Below are positions 24,922-33,299 of a stretch of 62,543 nucleotides of DNA, piece by piece (within the stretch, counting starts at the first letter, position 1; each line of letters starts with the position of its first letter). The DNA lies in assembly GCA_016866775.1 (NCBI GenBank), contig VGLJ01000025.1, positions 1 to 62,543 of the forward strand, written 5' to 3'. The notes under the pieces were generated by a model, which ran no database searches, was not told the origin of the DNA, and worked only from the letters and a program-made list of their open reading frames with translations. Position numbers and translations under genes: made by a program. This stretch comes from Candidatus Rokuibacteriota bacterium (lineage in GTDB: Bacteria; Methylomirabilota; Methylomirabilia; Rokubacteriales; CSP1-6).

Positions 24922-26319
24922 CTACCCGGCTGCGGCCGGCGGTTCTGTCGGCGGGTTGGACGCCGGGTCTTCCGCGATCGGATTCGTCAGTGGATGAAGG
25001 ACGTCTATCACGTAGCCGACGTCCAGGCGTTCCCCCCGCCACTCCGGGGTCAGCGTGTGTGAGTCCACCGTGACGGCGTGGGCGGCGTTCGTCTCCAGCA
25101 GTGTTTTCTTCGGGTCCGCAGGCACAGCGGGCGGATCCGGGACATCGGGAATCGTCCAGCCGTTCGGCCGGCGGAACGTCAGCGCGCCATCCGTGTTCCG
25201 CTCGAGCTGATAGCCCTCTTCGTGCACCGCGCGGTGATGGCGGCGGCAGAGCAGCGCGAGATTCGACAGCGTCGTCGGGCCGCCGCGTGCCCAATGCTTG
25301 ATGTGATGTCCCTCGGCGATACGGACACCGCAGCCCGGGAACCGGCAGCCGTGGTCTCGACGGTGTAGTGCTCGACGTATCGCGGCGGGGATCGTCCGCG
25401 TCCGGGCGCCCATCTCGCCGAGCCGACCATCGGCATCCTCGCGCATGACGACACGGCTCGCGTCACAGGCCAGGCGCTGGGACGTTTTCGCGGAAACGCA
25501 GGCTCCGTCTTCGAGCACGGATTGGCCGGGCTGATCGGCGTTCGCCAGGACCGGGGCCTCGACGTGGACGACGACCTGGTAGCGCTCGCCCGGCGCGCCG
25601 GGGTCGAGACCGTGGTGCAGCGCCGTCTCGGCGACCAGCACCAGCGCGTCGGCCTGCTGCTGAGGGAGCGTAGGCGGTTCCGCGGGACCGTTTTGCACAA
25701 CACCCGTGGCAGTCGCGGAGCCACTGGTAGTCGCCGTTCGACGTCGGCGCGGGCAGAGACTCTCGCGCGCTGCCTCCAGCGCGCGAAGAAGGAGTGCCCC
25801 GGCCTCGGGCGTGAGCCGACCCCGGACGACGACGCTGCCGTCGTCGCCGGGATACACGGAGAGGCCGCGCAGCACATGCTGCCGAGTCGCCTCCCGCCGC
25901 TCCGCCTGGCGATCGACGTACCGCCAGCCACGCACGATCCGCTCGACATGCTCTGCGGTGCCGGCACGCGTGACCGCCAGCAAACGTTCTTCGGTCTCCG
26001 GCGTAGCGACGCGAGTCGCCGCACGGACCTTGGCGTACGAGATCTCGCCACGCGCGAGGGCCGCGGCGAGACGCGGCAACGTCCCGAGCGCGCGCGCCAC
26101 GCGCGCGCGCTCGCGGGCGGCCCGGGGATCGAGGCCGACGCGCCAGCTCAGCCACGCGGCGCACGAGCGGAATCCGTTGCTCCACCCACCACGCTCATCG
26201 AACTCACGGATGCGATCGAGCAGCCTCGCGGTCGCCGCCTCGAGGTGTGCCGAAAGCTCGGCGATCTCGTCACCGAGGCGATCGAGGTCGGAATACATCT
26301 GCGGATCGGGGGTCTGCAT
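24922..26319 (-). CDS. DUF222 / HNH endonuclease domain protein (13E12 family)
   Basis: This 465-residue protein has an N-terminal DUF222 helical domain (DRLGDEIAELSAHLEAATARLL; GWSNGFRSCAAWLSWRVGLD) and a C-terminal HNH nuclease domain: CRFPGCGVRIAEGHHIKHWARGGPTTLSNLALLCRRHH near residues 328-365, with the CxxC, HH and final HH metal/catalytic residues intact. The family is common in actinobacteria and some other soil bacteria, often in several copies. Its role (homing-like nuclease, defence, recombination) is unsettled. The ATG at 26319 is preferred over 26331 because a GGAG site lies 6 bp before it. Confidence 0.85.
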   Translation of the reverse strand: MQTPDPQMYSDLDRLGDEIAELSAHLEAATARLLDRIREFDERGGWSNGFRSCAAWLSWRVGLDPRAARERARVARALGTLPRLAAALARGEISYAKVRAATRVATPETEERLLAVTRAGTAEHVERIVRGWRYVDRQAERREATRQHVLRGLSVYPGDDGSVVVRGRLTPEAGALLLRALEAARESLCPRRRRTATTSGSATATGVVQNGPAEPPTLPQQQADALVLVAETALHHGLDPGAPGERYQVVVHVEAPVLANADQPGQSVLEDGACVSAKTSQRLACDASRVVMREDADGRLGEMGARTRTIPAAIRRALHRRDHGCRFPGCGVRIAEGHHIKHWARGGPTTLSNLALLCRRHHRAVHEEGYQLERNTDGALTFRRPNGWTIPDVPDPPAVPADPKKTLLETNAAHAVTVDSHTLTPEWRGERLDVGYVIDVLHPLTNPIAEDPASNPPTEPPAAAG

Positions 26320-26678
26320 CGCGTTCTCCATTTCGTGGTGCGGCGACTCTACACCGCGAATTTGGAGCGCTCTGCGCGCCTCCAGGAACGACGATCGCAG
26401 CGCCTACCCCGATTTTTTCGCCGACGCGGTCGAACGTGCGTCTATGACCACGGGAAGACCGTGCGAACGCGCATTCTTCGCCGAAGACGCGCTCGCGGGC
26501 GGAGCGACACGGGGAATCTGTCAAGGGAAAAATCGAGCGAACCGGCGAGATCGGCAACAGATCGGAGCGAAAATATCGGCGATCAGGCTCGGGCATCACA
26601 CCGACCCCGGCATCACACGGACCCGGTTCGGCGGCGCACTTGGCCACGCCCCCCAGAGCCCCAGCCGGAGACACGCGT
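26320..26678. other. Non-coding divergent region before the selenoprotein operon
   Basis: This stretch of about 360 bp has no supported gene. It is less GC-rich than its surroundings, with runs such as ATTTTTTCG and GGGAAAAATCG. It holds a 13-bp palindrome TCTTCGCCGAAGA (26475-26487) and a 17-bp tandem repeat (26592-26625). It must hold the promoters for the DUF222 gene (minus) and the long plus-strand run starting at 26679; no clear -35/-10 pair was found. Confidence 0.5.
26592..26625 (+). repeat. Tandem 17-bp repeat upstream of the selenoprotein gene
   Basis: GGCATCACACCGACCCC is followed directly by GGCATCACACGGACCCG: two adjacent 17-mers with two differences, about 55-90 bp upstream of the start. 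They could be paired binding sites for a regulator. Confidence 0.6.
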
Positions 26679-27440
26679 ATGATGCAAGCCATGCCGACCA
26701 GGCCCCGCGCCGGGACGCGCGCGCTCGCGGTCATCGCGCTGCTGCTCGCGCTCGGCACCGTCGTCGCGTTCGTCGGGCTGCTGCAGGCCCTGATCCCGCT
26801 GCGGCCCGCGTGGTATCTCGGCACGCTGGCGCTCGCGCTCGTGCTCGGCGCCGCGTCGGTGTGGCGGGCACGGCACTGGCTCACGATCAGCGCGTTCGCC
26901 CTGTCCGTGCTGCTGTTCGGCGCCGCCGTGGTCTTCAACTTCGTCGCGATGCGCGTTCCCGTCACGAAGTCCGTGTTCGTCGTCGGGCAGCCGGCGCCCG
27001 ACTTCACGCTGCCCGACTCGACGGGCAAGGCCGTGCGGCTCGCCGACTATCGCGGACAGAAGCCCGTCGTGCTCGTCTTCTATCGAGGGTACTGGTGACC
27101 CTTCTGCGCGGCGGAGCTCCAAGGGCTTGGAGCGCTCACTCGCGACCTGGAGGCGGCGGGGGCCGAAGTACTGGCCGTCAGTCCCGACTCGAATGAGCGC
27201 AGCCAGGAGCTCGCGCAGCGGTTGCGCGTGAACTACCGGTTCCTCGCCGATCGCGATCTCGCGGTCACCCGGCGCCTCGGCCTCGTCCACGCGGGCGGCG
27301 GGTCCGATGGCAAGGACGTCCCGGTGCCGGCCACCGTCGTGATCGACCGGGCCGGCGTGGTGCGATGGTCGAAGCTGGCCGACAACGTCCAGAGCCGCCC
27401 GGATCCGAAGGACGTGCTCGGCGCGGTGCGCGCGCTGTAA
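26679..27440 (+). CDS. Membrane-anchored peroxiredoxin/thioredoxin-like selenoprotein (Sec at TGA 27096-27098)
   Basis: The 253-residue product has three N-terminal membrane helices (about residues 14-36, 46-62, 67-90) and then an AhpC/TSA domain: [22 protein letters not shown], then [19 protein letters not shown]. Family members have Cys-Pro-x-Cys here, so the TGA at codon 140 replaces the catalytic Cys (U-P-F-C). The same frame continues with a normal peroxiredoxin to the stop at 27440 ([29 protein letters not shown]). A 7-bp hairpin with loop GGGC starts 17 bases after the TGA, as bacterial SECIS elements do. The ATG at 26679 has GGAG 8 bp upstream. It probably reduces peroxides on the periplasmic face. 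Insertion needs SelA/B/C/D encoded elsewhere. Confidence 0.85.
27116..27133 (+). promoter_or_regulatory. Putative bacterial SECIS hairpin of the peroxiredoxin selenoprotein
   Basis: GCTCCAA pairs perfectly with TTGGAGC around the tetraloop GGGC (27123-27126). The loop begins 24 bases after the TGA and has G in its first two positions, matching the published bacterial SECIS rule (loop about 16-37 nt after UGA with an early G). Confidence 0.75.
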
Positions 27441-27449
27441 GATTCCGCG

Positions 27450-27707
27450 ATGGCCCTCTTCAAGACCGAGAAGAAGCCGCCCAGGGCCGGCATCGCCGGC
27501 AAGTGGGACGTCGTCATCGGCGAGGACATGTGCAAGGCGTGCGGCTTCTGCCTCAACGTCTGCCCCGTGCCCGTCTTCGAATACCGCACCGTCCCCAACA
27601 AGCTGGGGTGGTTCCCGATGTACGTGAAGCACGAGGAGCACTGCATCGGCTGCATGCTCTGCTACCAGATCTGCCCGGACTTCTGCATCGACGTGGCGGC
27701 GAAATGA
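27450..27707 (+). CDS. Ferredoxin-like delta subunit of 2-oxoacid:ferredoxin oxidoreductase (2x[4Fe-4S])
   Basis: This 85-residue protein has two four-Cys clusters: CKACGFCLNVCP (residues 29-40) and CIGCMLCYQICP (residues 64-75), each binding [4Fe-4S]. It starts 9 bp after the selenoprotein stop, and its TGA overlaps the ATG of the alpha subunit. In KorDABC-type enzymes this subunit passes electrons from the thiamine site to free ferredoxin. Confidence 0.9.
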   Translation: MALFKTEKKPPRAGIAGKWDVVIGEDMCKACGFCLNVCPVPVFEYRTVPNKLGWFPMYVKHEEHCIGCMLCYQICPDFCIDVAAK

Positions 27708-28933
27708 TCACGGTCAAGGCCGGGGGCCTCGTCGCGCCGTGGATCGAATGGGAGAAGCGGTGCACCGACGGCCGCCGGCTGCTCGAAGCCGGCACGTACG
27801 CGCTCACCGAAGGCGCGATCGCCGCGGGCTGCCGCGTGTTCGCGGGCTACCCGATCACGCCCGCGACGGACATCGCCGAATACATGTCGAAGCGCCTGCC
27901 GCAGGTCGGAGGCTATTACGTGCAGTGCGAGGACGAGCTGGCCGGCATGCACGCGTGCGCGGGCGCGAGCCTCGGCGGGCTCAAGGCGATGACCGCGACG
28001 TCCGGCCCCGGCTACACGCTCATGCACGACGCGTACGGCTGGTCGATCACCAACGAGATCCCGCTGGTCGTCGTCGATGCGATGCGCGTCGGACCGATCA
28101 GCGGCATCACCGGCGCCCCGGGGCAGGGCGAGTTCTACATCGCGCGCTACGCCTCGCACGGCGGCAACTTCGAGACGATCGTGGTCTCGCCGTCGTCCGT
28201 GCAGGAGGCGTTCTGGCTGACGATCGACGCCTTCAACTTGTCGGAACGATTTCGAACGCCGGTAACAATTCTGACGGACCAAGTGATCTCGGATATGTGG
28301 GAGGACCTCTTCATCCCAGCCGACTACGACGGCCTGGATTTTGTACGGCCGCGCAAGCACAACCTGATGATGCCGTTCTATCCCGTCGGCGACGCGTCCA
28401 TCGACGTGCCGCCGAACGTCATCGGGCACGGCACCGGCGTCTGCGTGTCGGCGTACACGCACACCGAAGAGGGCTACGACATCGAGGAGATGGAGGCGCA
28501 GTGGGCGCAGACCTACCGCCTCGTGAACAAGATCCGCCACCACAAGGACGAGCTCGCCCGCTACGAGACGTTCGGGCTCGACGATGCCGAGGTCGTGGCC
28601 GTCGCCTACGGCGCGAACGCCCGCACGGTGAAGACGGGCGTGCTCGAGGCGCGGCGGCGCGGCGTCAAGGCCGGCTTCGTGCGGCTCGTCACGCTGTGGC
28701 CGTTCCTCGACGAGCTGTTCGAGCGGGACTGCCGCTTCGTCGTGTGCGAGCTGAACTACGACGGCCAGCTCGTGCGCGAAGTCCAGCGCGCGGCGCCGCA
28801 CAAGAAGGACGTGCACTTCATGGGCAAGAGCGCCGAGCTGCACACGGTGAGCGAGGTCGCCGCCGGGCTCGACGGCGTGGCCCGGTCGAACCGGCTGCCC
28901 GAGCTTCCTTATATATGGACGGAGGTCAGGTGA
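27704..28933 (+). CDS. 2-oxoacid:ferredoxin oxidoreductase, alpha subunit (KorA-like)
   Basis: The 409-residue protein begins the pyrimidine-binding domain with LTEGAIAAGCRVFAGYPITPATDIAEYM near residue 30 and shows QCEDELAGMHACAGASLGGLKAMTATSGPGYTLM, the classic KorA/PorA signature. GANARTVKTGVLEARRRGVKAGFVRLVTLWPF starts the transketolase C-terminal-like domain. With the next genes it would oxidatively decarboxylate a 2-oxo acid (2-oxoglutarate, pyruvate or a branched-chain oxo acid) to acyl-CoA. A patch at about 28236-28350 has clearly lower GC and unusual codons (TTG, GAA, ATT, TTT, GTA) inside an intact frame. Confidence 0.9.
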   Translation: MITVKAGGLVAPWIEWEKRCTDGRRLLEAGTYALTEGAIAAGCRVFAGYPITPATDIAEYMSKRLPQVGGYYVQCEDELAGMHACAGASLGGLKAMTATSGPGYTLMHDAYGWSITNEIPLVVVDAMRVGPISGITGAPGQGEFYIARYASHGGNFETIVVSPSSVQEAFWLTIDAFNLSERFRTPVTILTDQVISDMWEDLFIPADYDGLDFVRPRKHNLMMPFYPVGDASIDVPPNVIGHGTGVCVSAYTHTEEGYDIEEMEAQWAQTYRLVNKIRHHKDELARYETFGLDDAEVVAVAYGANARTVKTGVLEARRRGVKAGFVRLVTLWPFLDELFERDCRFVVCELNYDGQLVREVQRAAPHKKDVHFMGKSAELHTVSEVAAGLDGVARSNRLPELPYIWTEVR

Positions 28934-28934
28934 G

Positions 28935-29771
28935 ATGAACAAGCTCGCCGCGAAGTACCTGCGCCCCAGCCAGATTCCGACCAAGGCCTGTCACGGCTGC
29001 GGCATCGGGATGATCGAGAACTGGCTCCTGCAGGCGATCGACGAGCTCGGGCTCAAGCAGGAAGACGTGATCTTCGGCACGGGCATCGGCTGCGTCGGAC
29101 GCCAGACGTTCGCGACGTGGGGCGGCGACAACTTCGGCGCCACCCACGGCCGTGCGCTCGCCGTCGCCACCGGCCTGAAGCTCGCGCAGCCCGACAAGAA
29201 GTACCTCATCGTCGTCGGCGATGGGGATGCCGCGTCGATCGGCACCTCGCACCTGATCCACGCCGCGCGCCGCAATCTCGGCGTGACGGTGATCTGCGAG
29301 GACAACATGGGGTACGAGTCCACCGGCGGACAGTTCTCGCCGACGACCCCGGCCGGGTACGTCACGAACTCGAGCCCGTACGGCATGGTCGAGCCGGGCT
29401 TCGATCCCTGCGACGTCGTGAAGGCGGCGGGCGCGACGTTCGTGGCCGAGACGACGGCCACCCAGTGGCACCAGACCGTGAAGATCGTGAAGAAAGCGCT
29501 GCAGAACGATGGGTTCTCGTTCGTCCACGTGCGCTTTCCGTGCAACGAGAACTTCGGCGCCTACGCCCTCGGCACGCGCGACACGCTGAAGAACCTCGAG
29601 TGGATCTACGAGCACACGCAGGGGCGCAAGGCCGACGGCAGCGAGACCGACTTCACGTGGGAGACCGGCATCAAGCACGACGCCTCGAACAGCCGGCCGG
29701 AGTTCTCCAGGCTGCTGCGCGACATGAACGCGCGCGTGAAGGCGGACATGGAGGCGAAGCGCCGCCCGTGA
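28935..29771 (+). CDS. 2-oxoacid:ferredoxin oxidoreductase, beta subunit (KorB-like, TPP-binding)
   Basis: This 278-residue subunit carries the thiamine diphosphate site: KACHGCGIGM near residue 16, then VVGDGDAASIGTSHLIHAARRNLG (about residues 95-118) and EDNMGYESTGGQFSPTTP, which matches the family motif ending in TGGQxSPTTP. It starts two bases after the alpha-subunit stop. Its TGA overlaps the GTG of the gamma subunit. Confidence 0.92.
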   Translation: MNKLAAKYLRPSQIPTKACHGCGIGMIENWLLQAIDELGLKQEDVIFGTGIGCVGRQTFATWGGDNFGATHGRALAVATGLKLAQPDKKYLIVVGDGDAASIGTSHLIHAARRNLGVTVICEDNMGYESTGGQFSPTTPAGYVTNSSPYGMVEPGFDPCDVVKAAGATFVAETTATQWHQTVKIVKKALQNDGFSFVHVRFPCNENFGAYALGTRDTLKNLEWIYEHTQGRKADGSETDFTWETGIKHDASNSRPEFSRLLRDMNARVKADMEAKRRP

Positions 29772-30295
29772 GAACCGAGATCCTGATCTCGGGCTTCGGC
29801 GGGCAGGGCGTGATCCGCATGGGCCAGATCCTCGGGCTCTGCGCGATCAACCAGGGCCACCGCGTGACGATGTTGAAGAGCCACGGCACGGAGACGCGCG
29901 GCGGCTACGTGCGCGCGCAGATCGTGATCTCGCCCGAGTACGTGGACAGCCCGGTGGTCGAGCACGCGGACGTCTTCGTCGCGTTCTCGCAGCCCGCATA
30001 CACGAAGTTCTACGACCTCTGCGGCGGCAAGGTCCTCTACGATCCGGAGCTCGTGGAGAAGGTGCGTGACGACGCGCCCGACCGCCACGTGCCGGTGGCC
30101 GCGACGCAGCTCTCCAAGGAGACGTTCTCCAACCAGCTCTTCGCGAACATGATCATGCTCGGCGCGCTCACGCGGGTGGCCGCGCTCGACTACGAGGCCA
30201 TGCGCAAGGCGATGCTCGCGGTGATCCCGCGCTTCCACGACCAGAACCTCGCCGCCCTCGACCTCGGGCACACGCTCCCGGCCGCTCGCGTCTGA
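29768..30295 (+). CDS. 2-oxoacid:ferredoxin oxidoreductase, gamma subunit (KorC-like)
   Basis: This 175-residue gamma-domain protein begins with GTG and EILISGFGGQGVIRMGQILG, the typical gamma-subunit N-terminus, followed by SHGTETRGGYVRAQIVIS, the motif common to all KorC/PorG subunits. GTG is chosen because it overlaps the previous stop and puts the family start in place. It completes the D-A-B-C gene order of a four-subunit oxidoreductase. Confidence 0.92.
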   Translation: MRTEILISGFGGQGVIRMGQILGLCAINQGHRVTMLKSHGTETRGGYVRAQIVISPEYVDSPVVEHADVFVAFSQPAYTKFYDLCGGKVLYDPELVEKVRDDAPDRHVPVAATQLSKETFSNQLFANMIMLGALTRVAALDYEAMRKAMLAVIPRFHDQNLAALDLGHTLPAARV

Positions 30296-31866
30296 TGCAC
30301 GCGCGGACGTGGCACGCCGCATGGCCGGCGCACCTCCCGCGCTCGCTCGACTATCCCGATGTCCCCGCGTGGTGGCTGCTGGAGCGCAATCTCCCGCGGT
30401 TCGCGCAGCGCGTGGCCGTGCGGGAGGTCGATCACGAGACGCCGGCCGAAGGCCGCGTGCTCACGTACGAGCACCTCGTGCGCGCGGCGCGCGGGATCGC
30501 GAGCGGCCTGCGCGCGGCGGGTGTCGGCCCGGGCACGCGCGTCGGCTACTGCCTGCCGAACTCCGCGGCGCTGATCCTCGGGTACTACGCGACGTGGTGG
30601 GCCGGCGGCACGGTCGTGCCGGCGAATCCCGCCGCGCGCGACGGCGAGGTCGAGCAACAGCTCGGCGACGCGGGCGTGTCGCTCGTCGTCGGGCACGCCG
30701 CCGTCAGCCAGGTGGTCGCCGAGCGGCTGAAAGTGCCGTTCATCGACGGCGCCGCATTCACGGCCATGGAGTCGCTGGCGCCCGCCGCGCCCGCGCCGTG
30801 CGCGGCGGCCGACGACGTCGCCGTGCTGCTCTACACCGGCGGCACGACGGGGACACCGAAAGGTGCGATGCTCACGCACCGGAACCTCGTGGCGAACACG
30901 ATCCAGTTCGCGGAGTGGTACGCGTTCGCCCCGGGCGACGAGACGTCACTCTGCGCGATCCCGTTCTTCCACTCGGGCGGGATGTCCGGCGTGATGAACG
31001 TGCCGCTCTCGGCCGGCGCGACGCTGATCGTGTTCCGCCGGTTCAACGCGTCGTCGGTCGCGCGCGCCGTCGGCCGGCATCGCGTCACGCGGCTCTTCGG
31101 CGTGCCGACGATGTTCATCGCGCTCCTGAACGACCAGGACGGTCGGCGTGCCGATTATTCGACGTTGCGCGCGTGCCGCACCAACGCCGCGCCGCTCCCC
31201 CCGAGCGTGAAGGCCGAGTTCGACGCGCTGGTCGGCCGCGAGGTCCTCGTCGAAGGCTACGGCCTGACCGAGACGAGCCCGCTCACGCACGCGAACCCGA
31301 TCGACCGCGCGAAGCCGGGCTCGATCGGCATCCCGCTGGCCGACACCGACGCGCGGATCGTCGATCTGGACACAGGGAAGGACGTGGCGCCCGGCGCGAG
31401 CGGCGAGCTGCTGATCCGCGGCCCGCAGGTGATGCGCGGCTACTGGAACCGGCCGGAGGAGACCGCGCGCGTCCTGTCCGGCGGCTGGCTGCGAACGGGC
31501 GACGTCGCGACGATGGACGCCGACGGGTACTTCGCCATCGTCGATCGCGCCAAGGACATGATCAACACCGCCGGGTTCAAGGTGTGGCCGCGGGAGGTCG
31601 AGGAAGTCCTCTACGGTCACGACGCCGTGAAGCTCGCGGTGGTGGTCGGCGTCCCCGACGACTATCGCGGCGAGGCGGTGAAGGCGTTCGTGGTGTCGAA
31701 GGCCGGCGCCCGCGTCAGCGAGGCGGAGCTGATCGAGTTCTGCCGGCGGCACCTCTCGACGTACAAGCTGCCGCGCGCCGTCGAGTTCCGAACCGAGCTG
31801 CCCATGAGCGGCGCCGGCAAAGTGCTCCGCCGCGCGCTGCGCGAAGGCCAAGGAGGCCGCCCATGA
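30295..31866 (+). CDS. Acyl-CoA synthetase (AMP-forming, ANL superfamily)
   Basis: The 523-residue enzyme has the ANL motifs: phosphate loop LLYTGGTTGTPKGAML (about residues 178-193), GYGLTETSP near 320, hinge region LRTGDVATMDADGYF near 399 and the catalytic Lys in GAGKVLRRAL at the C-terminus. It activates a carboxylic acid to acyl-AMP and then acyl-CoA. Its start overlaps the KorC stop (TGATG) and its stop overlaps the TctC start, tying ferredoxin-linked oxo-acid chemistry to uptake of an organic acid. Confidence 0.9.
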   Translation: MHARTWHAAWPAHLPRSLDYPDVPAWWLLERNLPRFAQRVAVREVDHETPAEGRVLTYEHLVRAARGIASGLRAAGVGPGTRVGYCLPNSAALILGYYATWWAGGTVVPANPAARDGEVEQQLGDAGVSLVVGHAAVSQVVAERLKVPFIDGAAFTAMESLAPAAPAPCAAADDVAVLLYTGGTTGTPKGAMLTHRNLVANTIQFAEWYAFAPGDETSLCAIPFFHSGGMSGVMNVPLSAGATLIVFRRFNASSVARAVGRHRVTRLFGVPTMFIALLNDQDGRRADYSTLRACRTNAAPLPPSVKAEFDALVGREVLVEGYGLTETSPLTHANPIDRAKPGSIGIPLADTDARIVDLDTGKDVAPGASGELLIRGPQVMRGYWNRPEETARVLSGGWLRTGDVATMDADGYFAIVDRAKDMINTAGFKVWPREVEEVLYGHDAVKLAVVVGVPDDYRGEAVKAFVVSKAGARVSEAELIEFCRRHLSTYKLPRAVEFRTELPMSGAGKVLRRALREGQGGRP

Positions 31867-32813
31867 CGAGGATCGTCGTCGCCCTGCTGCTCGCGCTGGC
31901 GCTGGTGTCCGGGGTGGTCGCGCAGGAGAAGTATCCGAGCCGCCCGATCGACGTCATCTGCACGTGGGGCACGGGGGGCGGCGCGGACGCGATGGCGCGC
32001 CAGATCTCGACCCTCGCGCAGCCGGTGCTCGGTGTCGCGCTCCCGGTCTCGAACGTGCCGGGCGCCTCGGGCAACACCGGCATGGCGCAGCTCCTCGCGG
32101 CGAAGCCCGACGGCTACACGGTGGCGACGTTCATCCAGGACACGCTGATGACGTTGCCGATGGGCCTCGCGCGCTACAAGGTCGACGACTTCGAGTGGGT
32201 CACGCGCACGCAGGTCGCCGACTCGTTCCTGTTCGTGAAGAGCGACGGCCCGTTCAAGACCGTGCAGGAGCTCTTCAAGCACGCGCAGGCGAACCCGGGC
32301 AAGCTGCGCGTGGCGGGCACCGGCTTCGGGACGGTCGACGACGTGAGCGTCCGGGTCCTCGAGAAGAAGGGCTACAAGATGACGATGGTGCCGTACCCGA
32401 AGCCCGGCGAGCGGTACGCGTCGACGCTCGGCGGTCACAGCGAGGCCCTCTACGAGCAGGCGGGCGACGTGCTGCAGTACCTGAAGGCCGGCCAGCTCAA
32501 GCCGCTGGTGATCTTCGCGGAGAAGCGCCATCCCGCGTTCGCGGACGTGCCGACGTCGAAGGAGCTCGGGATCGACCTCACGCTGCCGCAATTCCGCGGG
32601 ATCGTCGCGAAGAAGGGAACGCCGCCCGAGCGCGTGAAGGCGCTCGGCGACGCGATCAAGAAGTCGATGGACACGCCGCAGTGGAAGAAGTTCGCGGACG
32701 ACTGGTACATGAGCCCCGACTCCTACATGGGCCCGGAGACGTTCGGCAAGTGGGTGGCCGCCGAGGTCGACACGCTCGACCGCCTCGTGAAAGAGTTCGG
32801 GCTCCGCAAGTAG
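31863..32813 (+). CDS. tctC: Tripartite tricarboxylate transporter substrate-binding protein (TctC/Bug family)
   Basis: This 316-residue exported protein has a signal peptide (TRIVVALLLALALVSGVVAQ) and then EKYPSRPIDVICTWGTGGGADAMAR, the Bug-family N-terminus with the loop that binds carboxylates. NVPGASGNTGMAQLLAAKPDGYTV is the second conserved block. It captures a carboxylate in the periplasm and hands it to TctAB encoded just downstream. Confidence 0.92.
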   Translation: MTRIVVALLLALALVSGVVAQEKYPSRPIDVICTWGTGGGADAMARQISTLAQPVLGVALPVSNVPGASGNTGMAQLLAAKPDGYTVATFIQDTLMTLPMGLARYKVDDFEWVTRTQVADSFLFVKSDGPFKTVQELFKHAQANPGKLRVAGTGFGTVDDVSVRVLEKKGYKMTMVPYPKPGERYASTLGGHSEALYEQAGDVLQYLKAGQLKPLVIFAEKRHPAFADVPTSKELGIDLTLPQFRGIVAKKGTPPERVKALGDAIKKSMDTPQWKKFADDWYMSPDSYMGPETFGKWVAAEVDTLDRLVKEFGLRK

Positions 32814-33296
32814 ATGGCGGCGCCGCTCGCGGGCGTGATCGTCGCGATCGGACTGCTGTTCGCGTCGCGCGGCCTCGATACCGTGTCCGCGCCCGGCCAG
32901 CTCGGTCCCTCGTTCTGGCCGCGCCTGGTCCTCGCCGGCCTCGTCATCGCGTGTCTCGCGAAAGCGGTGGAGGCGCGCCGCGCGCGCGGCCGCGGCGCGG
33001 CGGATGCCGCCCCTCCGGCGGCGCGCGCGCGGCTCGCGACGGCGATCGCGCTCGTCGTGCTCTACGTCGCGCTCGCTCCGCTGCTCGGGTTTCCGTTGAC
33101 CACCGCGCTGTTCATCGCCGGGTTCCTGGTCCTGGGCGGCGCGGGACGCCCGCTCATGCTCGCGGCGAACAGTTTCGCCGGGACCGTCGCCCTGCTGTAC
33201 CTCTTCGTGAAGCTCGTGTACCTGCCGCTGCCGAAAGGCGGCGGGCCGTTCGAGACGTTCACGCTGGCGCTGTATCGCGCGCTCCGGATCTTCTGA
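32814..33296 (+). CDS. tctB: Tripartite tricarboxylate transporter small membrane subunit (TctB)
   Basis: The 160-residue protein has four predicted helices (about residues 3-17, 38-52, 77-95 and 96-135 as a pair), the usual TctB layout, with PGQLGPSFWPRLVLAGL near residue 26, a common feature of the family. Sequence conservation in TctB is low, so the call rests mainly on topology and on its position between TctC and TctA, with no gap after the TctC stop. Confidence 0.88.
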   Translation: MAAPLAGVIVAIGLLFASRGLDTVSAPGQLGPSFWPRLVLAGLVIACLAKAVEARRARGRGAADAAPPAARARLATAIALVVLYVALAPLLGFPLTTALFIAGFLVLGGAGRPLMLAANSFAGTVALLYLFVKLVYLPLPKGGGPFETFTLALYRALRIF

Positions 33297-33299
33297 GCC

